64,000 nucleotides of DNA, taken from NCBI RefSeq assembly GCF_026262505.1, contig NC_067208.1, positions 6,085,962-6,149,961 on the forward strand, given 5' to 3'. Below the pieces are notes generated by a model. It had not been told where the DNA came from and did not search any database. It saw nothing but the letters and a program-made list of their open reading frames with translations. The DNA comes from Trichomonas vaginalis G3 (Eukaryota > Parabasalia > Trichomonadida > Trichomonadidae). Shown piece by piece: positions 39,457-48,452 of the stretch. The number at the start of each line of letters is the position of its first letter. Positions within the stretch are counted from its first letter, which is position 1. Made by a program: the position numbers and the translations under genes.

Positions 39457-39827
39457 TTACTGAACTGGCTGAAGAACTGGCTGAATGTCGCCTTCACAGG
39501 TTATGTAGAACGGCTGACCCGAGAAGTGAAGGAGAGACTGAATTGCCAATTTCATATGGGGTAGGGGGTTCTCCTTGTTTGGTATTTTTATCCAAGGACG
39601 TTTGTTTAGGAACTTAACAAGAGTTCTCTTTTGGCGTCCTTTATGCCATCGTAGGCTGTCCCGTCTGGTATTTGAATTGGAATTCCAGTCGAAGTCTCGA
39701 GCTGAAGTGTAGACCTTCCAGAAATACTGGTGAACTTGACCTTGGGCTTCATTACCTTGCGCAAGTAGTCTTTTACGCAGTCGTTAATTTCAATTAGGTA
39801 AATTGCCTCGTCAAATCCTTCTAGCAT
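39457..39827 (-). CDS. Element B cassette: small protein region starting at the palindrome array
   Basis: It starts MLEGFDEAIYLIEINDCV at 39,827, directly beside the palindrome array. Beta-type stretches (KPKVKFTSISGRSTLQLE, TSTGIPIQIPDG) follow. The end contains FYITCEGDIQPVLQPVQ. A carries only a short match (11,002-11,076). Broken. Function not recognised. Confidence 0.4.
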
Positions 39828-40060
39828 TCCGAGTCCTTCCATCCGACAGGAAAATATTTTCCCGACAAAGGAAAAAATTTTCCGGACAAAGGGAAAAATT
39901 TTTCCGACAGGAAAAAATTTTCCTGTTGTTCGTCCGTAAACCATTCAAATTTTCGAAAATTGAGAACTTTTTGGTCGAACGACAGAAAAATTTTTCCTTC
40001 CGACAGGAAAAAATTTTCCCGACAACTGGAAAAATTTTCCTTCCGACAGGACACAAACGG
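39828..40060. repeat. Palindrome array between two divergent genes (B copy)
   Basis: Words of the form GGAAAAATTTTTCC with CCGACAGG / CCGACAAC spacers, and the same central stretch with TTTTCGAAAA as in A. It lies exactly between the starts MLEGFDEAI (minus) and MTDVPLPE (plus). Unit number and order differ from A. Confidence 0.65.
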
Positions 40061-40686
40061 ATGACTGACGTTCCTCTTCCTGAATGCCTTCCAAAGCCAG
40101 AAGTACCGAAAGCTGCAGAACCTAAAGCACCAGCCCCTGCACCTCAGTTCCAGCAAGTACCTCCACCAAATTACTACCAATTTCCACCTCAATGTTACTA
40201 CCCACACAAGGCTTCCCGAACTACCCTCCTCCTCAGCCTATGCCTTACTTCCCCAACCCTTGGATGTTCCAGCAAGCTCCACCCCAGCAATTCCAATCTC
40301 AGCAAGCTCCACCCCAGCAAGCTCCATCCCAGCAAGCTCCACCCCAGCAAGCTCCACCCCAGCATTTCCAATTCCAATCTCAATCGAAGAGAGACCAAGA
40401 CTTCGAAGAAGGTCTGAACCGCTTACGCAAAGAGTATGCTACAGCTCCAATGGAAGACAGGCTTTCAGTCTCTTCCCTCAAATCGACCGATTCGACTCGT
40501 ACCACAGATTCGGTTCGTGACCGTGAAGACTACCTCAAGCAGTCTGAGAGACTCTTCATCCTACAATCATTTACAGTTGGAGCTCTCAAGAACATGCGCA
40601 ATTACGAAGGTCAGACACCAGCTGGAGACCGCAAAACAGACGTACTCGCAAGAGCCGTCCAGCTCGTCAAACAAAGACTGAGATAG
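40061..40686 (+). CDS. Element B cassette: Pro/Gln-rich protein region
   Basis: It starts MTDVPLPECLPKPEVPKAAE at the edge of the palindrome array. A Pro/Ala/Tyr-rich part is followed by tandem QQAPP units. The C-terminal half is globular and helical: RDQDFEEGLNRLRKEYAT, a Ser/Thr/Arg stretch, then LFILQSFTVGALKNMRNYE and AVQLVKQRLR. A has only the first residues of this gene. Relatively G+C-rich. Broken. Function not recognised. Confidence 0.45.
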
Positions 40687-40750
40687 TCGACTTCATTCTT
40701 GCAGCTTGCCCATACAAGTAAAAAAAATAAACAATTACGAGTTAAACTTT

Positions 40751-40963
40751 TTATTCTTTCTTTTCTGAGTTGTTTAGAGCTGGTTTCTCTTGTAGGAGCC
40801 TTTCGTACTCTTCCATGGTCATGTAATTGCGAATTTGGTACGCAATTCCAGGTTCGTTGTTTTTGAACCTTACGTATGTAACGCTTCCATCCTCCTCAGG
40901 GAAGTAAGCTGCTAACATCTGACCAAGTTTTCTCGGTGACTCGGAGCTCATTAAAAATGTCAC
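40751..40963 (-). CDS. Element B cassette: small protein, about 66-70 aa
   Basis: The likely start is MSSESPRKLGQMLAAYF at 40,951, after AAAAAGTGACATTTTTA; an upstream ATG at 40,963 is inside that motif. Contents are DGSVTYVRFKNNEPGIAYQI and a helical end EEYERLLQEKPALN. Unknown function. Confidence 0.45.
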   Translation of the reverse strand: MTFLMSSESPRKLGQMLAAYFPEEDGSVTYVRFKNNEPGIAYQIRNYMTMEEYERLLQEKPALNNSEKKE

Positions 40964-40992
40964 TTTTTAAACGTTAAGTTTTTAGTCTTATT

Positions 40993-41208
40993 TTACCCTT
41001 TGTTTACCCTTTGTTTGTCAAGGTAGTATTGGAGTGCAATTTCTCCAAATTCTCTGTGTCGGAGTTCTTCAGCATTTTCCAAGGTGTACCTGGAGAACTC
41101 AAAGAAGTTGTCAAGAAGATACTGCCATGCTGCTCTTCTGAGTTCGTCGGTATTTTGGAAGTGTTGCACCTTCGAGTCTTCGGACATGAAAAAATGACAC
41201 TTTTTCAT
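40993..41208 (-). CDS. Element B cassette: small protein, about 64-71 aa
   Basis: The likely start is MSEDSKVQHFQNTDELRRA at 41,187, after AAAAAGTGTCATTTTTTC, with an earlier ATG at 41,208. It is all-helical (AWQYLLDNFFEFSRYTLENA) and ends KQRVNKG. Its upstream region is the two-unit 86-bp repeat. Unknown function. Confidence 0.45.
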   Translation of the reverse strand: MKKCHFFMSEDSKVQHFQNTDELRRAAWQYLLDNFFEFSRYTLENAEELRHREFGEIALQYYLDKQRVNKG

Positions 41209-41365
41209 TATATAACTGTTATTTTTTTACGAAGAGAACTTTTGCACTTCGTAAAAAAATCCCTGAAATCGTGAAAAAATGACACTTTTTCATTATATAA
41301 CTGTTATTTTTTTACGAAGAGAACTTTGACACTTCGTCAAAAAAATCCCTAAAATCATATCTTTT
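41209..41365 (-). repeat. Two units of the 86-bp repeat (B copy)
   Basis: Two inverted units of the family that forms the array at 12,668-13,353 lie between divergent small genes. Both have the ACGAAG/CTTCGT stem and the TATATAA box, so each could serve as an upstream control element. Confidence 0.8.
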
Positions 41366-41423
41366 ATACAAAAAAATGAAGAATAACTTTCACTTTTTCT
41401 ATTAAACCGTTTTGGCATTTCTC

Positions 41424-41603
41424 ATGAGTGAGTATAGTTCTGCCGAACCATTGGAAGAGAAGAAGTACCCTTGCTGGCAAAAGACAAAAATAGTTGCCTT
41501 AGTTGTCATTGCAATTGTACTCGTAATTGAATTCATTGTACTTCTCTTCACGTACATAAAACTCAGCAATGGTATTTGCTTTAAGAAGCTACCATCTTAC
41601 TAA
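41424..41603 (+). CDS. Element B cassette: small single-span membrane protein (59 aa)
   Basis: The start MSEYSSAEPLEEKKYPCW is preferred over an ATG 12 bases upstream. A long hydrophobic segment IVALVVIAIVLVIEFIVLLF is followed by a short basic/Cys end (NGICFKKLPSY). A viral-type small membrane protein; absent from A. Confidence 0.5.
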   Translation: MSEYSSAEPLEEKKYPCWQKTKIVALVVIAIVLVIEFIVLLFTYIKLSNGICFKKLPSY

Positions 41604-41622
41604 GACTAAACACTTACATTTT

Positions 41623-42498
41623 TCAAGCTTGACTTTTTACAATTTGAACTTTGTTTGCGTAGATATGAATTCTGAAAGAAGTATGAGGGTCTTGTATGAC
41701 TTTGTACTTCTCCCATAGTTCATGTCTGTCAAACTTACCTGCCATGGACTCTTTCATAAGTTCCATGAAATCGTCTTCGGACAATCCGGGGAAAAGTATA
41801 ATGTCAGTAAGTATTCTCTTTTAATCCTTACTTAAACTCTTTGCTGTCTGTACACAAATGACAACTGAGATGTTAAAGTGTCTGAGCTTCTTAAGAATTC
41901 GACACATATCTTGTTCTCTATTCTTTAACAAAGGATGAGAAGCAAAGTCATCTAAGATAAGAAGACATCTATGAGGGTATGTCTTCCAATCGTAAGATTG
42001 CAATTTCTTCGAAATGTATTCTATCTCTTTCTGTTTGTTTCTGAAGTGTTTCTTCTCTAATATTCTCTGCATTTCCTCATTTGGGTCTTTAAACTTCGAA
42101 TTGACATACTCATTTATAGCATTATACTTCAAAACTCTTCTTTGGTACTTCTTTATCCAATCTAACAACTCAGTATCCTTTATACATACTAACTTAGACT
42201 TCTTTATAATATCTTTGAACGAATTGACGGTTTGGTCAAATTGACCAGAAGTACTACAAATAACAACTAACTCATAGAATGGGTTCTTCTCATCTAGTTC
42301 TTGTTGTTGTGCAGCCATTTTAAGATAAGTGAAAGTCTTACCCGACCCAGGTGGTGCAATTAGACCTGTTATACCATTCTGAGCAAATAAGAACTTGTCA
42401 TGTATAGGTTTTATCTGAGCATTTTCTAACTTCCTCTTGTTCTTGTTTAAAACATTCTCAAATTTCTTGTCAATGTCAGCAAACTTTTTTTCTAACAT
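41623..42498 (-). CDS. Element B: packaging ATPase region
   Basis: Counterpart of 9,750-10,625, starting MLEKKFADIDKKF, with Walker A IAPPGSGKTFTYLK and Walker B CLLILDDFA. Broken near its end. Confidence 0.82.
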
Positions 42499-42534
42499 AT
42501 TTTTAGAAAAATTAAAATTTTTATCTTTTAGAAA

Positions 42535-42989
42535 ATGTCTAGCGATTTCGCTATCTATATTCGAGACAAACTTTTTGACAGCAAAACATCTGTCGACCAT
42601 AAAATCTTACATAGTGTAAACAAGAAAGGTGAATTTGTTCTAAAGTTCTGTTTCTGGGAATATGACAAGAACCATAAAACATTAAGCAGAGCAGTCTTAA
42701 AATTTGTCAATGACAGACTTGTTGACAGAGATGACAGCCTCTGGAAGATGAAGTCCAACAAAAGTTCTTCGAATGCAAAGAAGACACATGCGCTGTTCTT
42801 GAAGATGAAATAGAAAACAGAATAGATGAGCTATTAAAGGACAAAGAACTTTTACATAAATATGGTTCGGAGAAATTTGACATAACTCCACCAGAAAAGA
42901 AGAAGAAAGGAAAGAAAGAGAAAAAAGTAGAAGAGAAGAAAGAACCTGAACCAGAGCCAGTTCCAGAGAAAAAGAAATTTGACATGTAA
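42535..42989 (+). CDS. Element B: small protein region with a charged tail
   Basis: Counterpart of 9,713-9,268: MSSDFAIYIRDKLFDSKTSV at the start and a K/E/P tail ending KKKFDM. The tail has a few more EPEPVP residues than in A. Broken. Confidence 0.5.
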
Positions 42990-43005
42990 AAATAAAATTT
43001 TATTT

Positions 43006-43497
43006 TTAGAACATTTCTGGGTCAATGTCAATGTTCTCTTCCTCTTTAGGAGCAAACACTGGCTTAGACTCTAAAATCTTTTTACCCAATTTACCTTGAA
43101 CTTCAACTATCTTAGACTCATAATATTCATAGTCGTCTGCTTTCTTTGGTTCATAAGGTATAACAAGTTTGTATGCTTTGCCTTCTTTAAGGTTTGAGAA
43201 CCTTCTGTCAAAACTTTCTTTGACTGTTAACAAACCTTCTATCTCTAAGTCTTCAAATTTCGCACCATTTTTAGTCACAATAGCAAACTTAACTGGTTCG
43301 ATGTTCCAAACTTTGCTGAATGAAGACTTTTCAAAATGGTAGAAGTAAACATTCAAATATGTGAATGGGTCTAGTTCTTCTTTAAGTCCTGACATGTACT
43401 TGTTTACTGAGATGAATTTTGCATCTTTTCTATCGGATAAAAAAATATTTTTTTTTTTAAATTTACTCAGAAAATTATTTCTTTCTATATTTGCCAT
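43006..43497 (-). CDS. Element B: conserved small protein region
   Basis: Counterpart of 8,831-9,251 (AKFISVNKYMSGLKEELDP, ending DIDPEMF). Here the open frame also runs upstream through an inserted segment (ERNNFLSKFKKKNIFL), because a repeat of the junction lies beside it. Confidence 0.5.
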   Translation of the reverse strand: MANIERNNFLSKFKKKNIFLSDRKDAKFISVNKYMSGLKEELDPFTYLNVYFYHFEKSSFSKVWNIEPVKFAIVTKNGAKFEDLEIEGLLTVKESFDRRFSNLKEGKAYKLVIPYEPKKADDYEYYESKIVEVQGKLGKKILESKPVFAPKEEENIDIDPEMF

Positions 43498-43499
43498 TC

Positions 43500-43794
43500 C
43501 GAACTTCGAAAAGATGTTTTATACCAGCATAGAATTTTTCTCTAGAGCTTGGTCTTATATCGTTTTCATGACAATATTTTCTATATTCTTCATATAAAGC
43601 CTTTTTTTCATACATTTCATAAGGACATCTAACCAGAATAGCGCATATCCATTTTCGTTATCTAGGTCTCTATATGTTTCTTCTGTTTGTAGAATTTCGC
43701 TTTCTCTATTTAGTTCTATGTCTATATATTGTGGCTTAAAAAGATGTGGGCAAGAAGGGTCTGGCGCTATGTAAAAAGTTAATTTTTCTGTCAT
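43500..43794 (-). CDS. Element B only: extra small gene region related to the helicase C-terminus
   Basis: It starts MTEKLTFYIAPDPSCPHLF after TTTTTTTATCCGATAGAAAAG, the same motif that precedes the next gene. The word TTTTCTATCGGATAAAAAAA flanks this segment on both sides (about 43,424 and 43,797), so it is an extra unit between two repeats. Its later part resembles the helicase end (xLYxxYxxYC). Function unknown; broken. Confidence 0.4.
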
Positions 43795-43823
43795 CTTTTC
43801 TATCGGATAAAAAAATATTTTTT

Positions 43824-45065
43824 TTAAAATTTACTCAGAAAAATTTTTCTTTGTATATACACCATTCTGAACATTAAAAGACTTTTGACATTTGCCAAGA
43901 ATGTTCGTTTAGACGCTGTCATATAACCATACTCTTGACAATATTGTTTATACGAGTCGTACAATGACCTTTCATCTAAACACTCAAAGTCAGTTTCATC
44001 TAATGAACAGTTCATATACACTCTTGTTTGCTTCTAACAATGTTTGTCTCTCTTCGGTATGTGGAATTTGTCTTGGATTGAACTTAGAAATATCTAATGT
44101 CATGAAATATGAGAACAAGTGGTTGTAAAAGTCAGATGTCAAAGTTTCTGCTAAGTCGTCAAAATATTCTGTATCTTGCATATGAGAATCTGACGTTCTG
44201 ACAACTACATATCTTCTGTCAGAACTTTCTAATTTCATCGGAACAGCATTGTTTGAAACCATAATGAAATTTGCAACATTTTCACAAACTCTTTGGTCTT
44301 TATATTTTCTTTCAACAACTCCAACTTTGTCTGTTATAAGACTCTTCAAAGCATCTGAGTTTAAAACTTTTGTTGTATCTATACTTTGAAGTTCGTTACA
44401 TACTATAAGTTTCATATTCTCTATTGAAGAGTTAAATTTACCGCAGATGTTTTCTAAGTTTGTCATATTCGGTTCGAATAACCTTCTAACAGTTTGCACA
44501 AAATATCTGTAAAGAATGTGTTCTTACCTGTTCCTTGTTTTCCAATTATAATGAGAGCAGTTTCATTTTTAGCACTTGGATGTTGTAAGATGTTTGCAAA
44601 CCAACATAAGATATACTCATAGACTCTTTTGTTTCCATTGCATATAATTTCTTTGACATGGTCTAACCAAGCTTCTATAATATTTTCTTTCCATTCTACT
44701 TGTTCGTATTTATATCCAGTGAAGATAGAATAGAAGTTTGGAGAAGGTGTATAGAACTTTATACCTCGAACTGAAAAATCTTCTAACTTTGACAATAAGA
44801 TATCCCAAGCATCTAACATCTTCATGCCAACTTGTACGACTTTTATTTTCTGAAGTTTCTGTCTACATTCTTGTTCTGAAACTATTGTTGCTCTTGGTTT
44901 GTTAAAGACTACATCCCATTCTTTCATAACATAACATTCTGGGGCAGAGTCGACATAAATGACTAAACGTTTCAAATTCTCGACTGCTTTGTTATAGTCT
45001 CTAAATGGACACATATTTCTGAATGCTTGGAAGTCATAAAAATCTGAAACATCTATTCTGTACAT
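43824..45065 (-). CDS. Element B: superfamily 3 helicase region
   Basis: Counterpart of 7,560-8,790, starting MYRIDVSDFYDFQAFRNM at 45,065, with Walker A IIGKQGTGKNTFF, LIVCNELQSID and FIMVSNN. Broken. Confidence 0.8.
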
Positions 45066-45094
45066 TTTTATAAAAATAAAAAAAAATATTTTTT

Positions 45095-45897
45095 TTATTC
45101 TTGACTTTGTTGTTCTTGAGCTATTTGTTGCATTTGTTGTTCTTGAGCTATTTGTTGTTGAAGTTGTTCTTGTAATACAATACTTTCACCAGTTGCATCT
45201 TCCAATTCGAAACTTTCTGCCGTCATTGACAAATACATAGGACATAAAAGTTTTACAGGAACAAAGTTTGCGTCAACTAAGGTTAAGTTTATGTTTGCTA
45301 AAGTGTTTGAGTTCACTAAGGTTGAAAATTCTGCATTCGAATGAACAATAGGCAAACCAGCAGAGAAAGTGTTGTTTATACGCATAAGTATCTTTTGGTC
45401 ATAGTAGTTTCTGTCGACATTCGAATAGCACTTTGAACCTAAGTTTGAAACAATATATAAAATAGGTGTACTTAAAGTCAATGGAACAGACATTCCTTGT
45501 ATGACACCTTTTCCTGTTATAGGAAACTGTTGGTAGTAAAAACCAGATATAAGTTTTGTATTATAGCTCATATTGTTTATAGTAAACTCAGTCGGACATC
45601 CAAACATAATGAAACCTGCTCTAGTTGCAGCACATGTTACACTCGTCCTTAAAGTATTAAATAAGTCAACAAAACCTGTTGGTGGTATATCTGAGTAAGT
45701 ATCTTCAAAGGAGTATTTTTTACCATTCACAACAATAAAATCTTCTGGTGTCAAAAGAGCAAAACAAGCTTTAGTCGTCATTGTGTTTAAGTTAGTTTAC
45801 AATATCGTCCTTGAGGACTTTGTAAGTTTGTTGTTATAGAATTATATGACTCAGGGTTTTTAGTCGTAATAGTATAAACCATTATGTCTTCTGCCAT
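45095..45897 (-). CDS. Element B: penton-like minor capsid protein region (inferred)
   Basis: Counterpart of 6,727-7,531. The part from MTTKACFALLTPEDF (45,781) is open for 228 residues with the LTLVDANFVPVKLL stretch and the QQIAQEQQ tail. A short separate beginning, MAEDIMVYTITTKN, precedes it. Confidence 0.45.
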
Positions 45898-45901
45898 TTA
45901 C

Positions 45902-46483
45902 TTAGCAAATAAATTTTAATGAAATGTTGTGGTCGTCAAATATTTTTATAACGTCTGGGAAACTATATTTTAAGTTCAACGTTTCACCTCCTTTCATAAC
46001 GTATATCTTGTCAATGACATTATATGAAACACCACAGCAACTAACGTCGGGTTCTATTTCTTTGATGTTTATATCGTCTGCCTCTGTCAAAAGTTTCAAT
46101 AGTTCTTTCAAAACTTCATGAGGTGCAATGACATATGAGTTCACTTTTACAGGGTTGTGTTCGACCAAGTTTAACATTATACCTAAAGCTTGACAAATCT
46201 TCTCCTGAGTTTGAAGTTTGTCTTTCAGTTGTTGGTAGTCGTTTCGAATATCTGCAACAGAACTTAAGTCTCTGCTAACTTCAGGGTATGTTGGTTGTTC
46301 TTTTACAGGAACAATTGTTATACCATCTTCGTCTTCGTATGGTTTCCCCACTTCAACATCTCTTTCTTTGACATTGACAATAACACTTTGACTGTTTGTT
46401 TGAGTTGGTGAATTTAACTTCACATCTGCCACCGCCATTAAACCTTTTGAAACACTTACGCTTCTATTTTTCGGAAATGACAT
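45902..46483 (-). CDS. Element B: VSCCG-motif protein (193 aa)
   Basis: Looks whole. The start at 46,483 (MSFPKNRSVSVSKGLMAV) is chosen because it follows the T-run motif, although the frame is open further upstream. It has an acidic disordered middle, a helical part (NDYQQLKDKLQTQEKICQ), and the compact end with PDVSCCGVSYNVIDKIYV. The same end domain occurs in element C. Confidence 0.6.
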   Translation of the reverse strand: MSFPKNRSVSVSKGLMAVADVKLNSPTQTNSQSVIVNVKERDVEVGKPYEDEDGITIVPVKEQPTYPEVSRDLSSVADIRNDYQQLKDKLQTQEKICQALGIMLNLVEHNPVKVNSYVIAPHEVLKELLKLLTEADDINIKEIEPDVSCCGVSYNVIDKIYVMKGGETLNLKYSFPDVIKIFDDHNISLKFIC

Positions 46484-46501
46484 TTTACTTAGAATAAAAA
46501 G
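46484..46501. promoter_or_regulatory. 18-bp bidirectional start region
   Basis: Between the ATGs at 46,483 (minus) and 46,502 (plus); the minus strand reads TTTTTATTCTAAGTAAAATG. Equivalent to 6,122-6,138 in A. Confidence 0.6.
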
Positions 46502-46921
46502 ATGGACGTATTCGGATATCTCTTCGAATTGAAGCAGAACAAAGTTTACACACACAAACAATACAAATACATTGACAGAATAGTTCTTTATACAAACAAT
46601 GGAAAATGTTATAGAATAGCAGTCTTTGCTGAACCAAAATATTTTCATAAAGCAAAGAAAGTTGGTATAACTGAAATGGTGAAAGTTCTTGAAGCAGACA
46701 AAAATATAACAACAAAACTTACAGATATTTCTAAAGGAAAGTTTATAATACAATTTTATGTCAAAACTGGCGTACTGTCAATATTTGACGGAGAGAAGTC
46801 AGTTCAAGAACAACTTACTGACCTGCTGCCAAAATCTGCTCGATGGAAGCTGTCGTTATGCCAATCTGAGGAGCCCCAGCAGGTTTCATCGAACGAATCT
46901 TCAAAAGAGCATCTTCCGTGA
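46502..46921 (+). CDS. Element B: conserved 139-aa protein
   Basis: Looks whole, starting MDVFGYLFELKQNKVY. Strand/helix alternation (IDRIVLYTNNGKCYRIAVFA, KGKFIIQFYVKTGVLSIFDG) suggests a compact alpha/beta domain. The end (QSEEPQQVSSNESSKEHLP) is read antisense to the last codons of the capsid-like gene, a 107-base overlap. Function not recognised. Confidence 0.6.
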   Translation: MDVFGYLFELKQNKVYTHKQYKYIDRIVLYTNNGKCYRIAVFAEPKYFHKAKKVGITEMVKVLEADKNITTKLTDISKGKFIIQFYVKTGVLSIFDGEKSVQEQLTDLLPKSARWKLSLCQSEEPQQVSSNESSKEHLP

Positions 46922-48420
46922 AAAGTGCTATTGGTTTTGTAAACTTCTTTGCTCTCAGTTCATATGGACCGTCTCTGTCACCAGTATATTGTATTTGTAC
47001 AGTACCAACAGTTGAAATACCACCCATAAAGTCTTCTGAGTCAGCAAATGGAATGCCAAGCCAAAAGTTTGAACGGTCTCCATTTGTATATTGAGTTTTT
47101 TGACTTCCTGTATGGGTCCATACTTTCACATATGGCATAATAGAACTTTGCATTTCAGGGTTAATGGTTGTTGTGAAGTTGTTGTTAAAGTTCATAGCAT
47201 CTAATGTCAAGTTGTATGACCTCATATCCTCAACTGTAGAATATTCTTCTCTTGGATAATATTTGCCATCTATGTTTATATGATATTTAATACCGGGGTT
47301 GTAGAAACAAGAATAGTCATTTATAGTTCGTCTGAACAGTACAAACATAGTATCTGCGTGTTTCATTGCAGTTGTTAAAGCAATATCTGTTCTTGCACCT
47401 GCGGTTCCTGGATTTTGGTTTCCAACTTCACCTGCAAAGTCTTTGACAGATATTTGGTGTATAGGGAACATAAGTGGAACTGCAATATATTTGGCAGCTA
47501 AAGCATTTGAAATATCTGGGTCCAACATATAGACTGCAAGTCTGCTTTCTATTCTCTTGCATTCAAACTGTTCGCATGTAAACCTAACTGGGTCCCAAGC
47601 AGTTCCAGCAGCATTGAAATAATACTTTACTTCAGTGTTGAGGTTTGAGAAACCAAAGTCTAAGTCAACTTTGTCTTTGCAAAATTCGGCGAATGACGTT
47701 TGATTTGCTCCCTTTACGTCTGTAAGAGTGAATGGGTCTTTGTTGGTGCAATGACTAAGTTATTTTTGCTTGGAGTAAGTTCAATAGAAATTTTTCCTGC
47801 CCAGTTTGGCAAGTATCTTAAAAACCTGAAGATGAGGAAAGATGACAAAGGAACTCTAAGTTTCAGTTTTACTTTAGTGACAGCATTTCCATCTGAACCA
47901 GAAAGGTTAACATAAACTCCTGGAACGTTAGGGTCAAGTCTTCTTATTTTCTCAATAGTTGCATACTGGTCTGTTTGTTCTCTAGCTTGTGGTTGTACTG
48001 AGTTTCTTCAAAGCGAACCATTCATAGTTTGCCCATGTTACTGTTTGAACTAAGTCAGAGTTAGAATATATCTTATATCCCATGAAAACTTCTGGAGCAT
48101 ATTGGTATCCGACATAGAAAATACCATTGCAACCTTTCTTGTCAGACAGCAGAAGGTTTTATTTCAATGTCTTGTTCCACGTATAAGAATGAGTTGTCAA
48201 TAGAAATTATATGAAACCTGTCGCAAGCAATATCTACTGTTGTTGAAGAACCTTCTCCAAACTCACCTACGTTTCCATAAGAAACAGCAGTTGTATATTC
48301 GTAAGTTCCAGGAACTATTTCTGACCTTCTAATGGCATTGTCGCATTCGTTATACCATTCGGAAACATTTCCATTCATGGCATCCAAAACTGTTGGCGTT
48401 ATATTCTGAGCGGCGTACAT
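46815..48420 (-). CDS. Element B: major capsid protein-like region
   Basis: Counterpart of 4,213-5,812; starts MYAAQNITPTVLDAMNGN and ends EQILAAGQ. The last 237 residues are open in one frame. Broken in its first half. Confidence 0.55.
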
Positions 48421-48452
48421 TTCATATGGGTAAAAATATAGAATAGTTGAAT

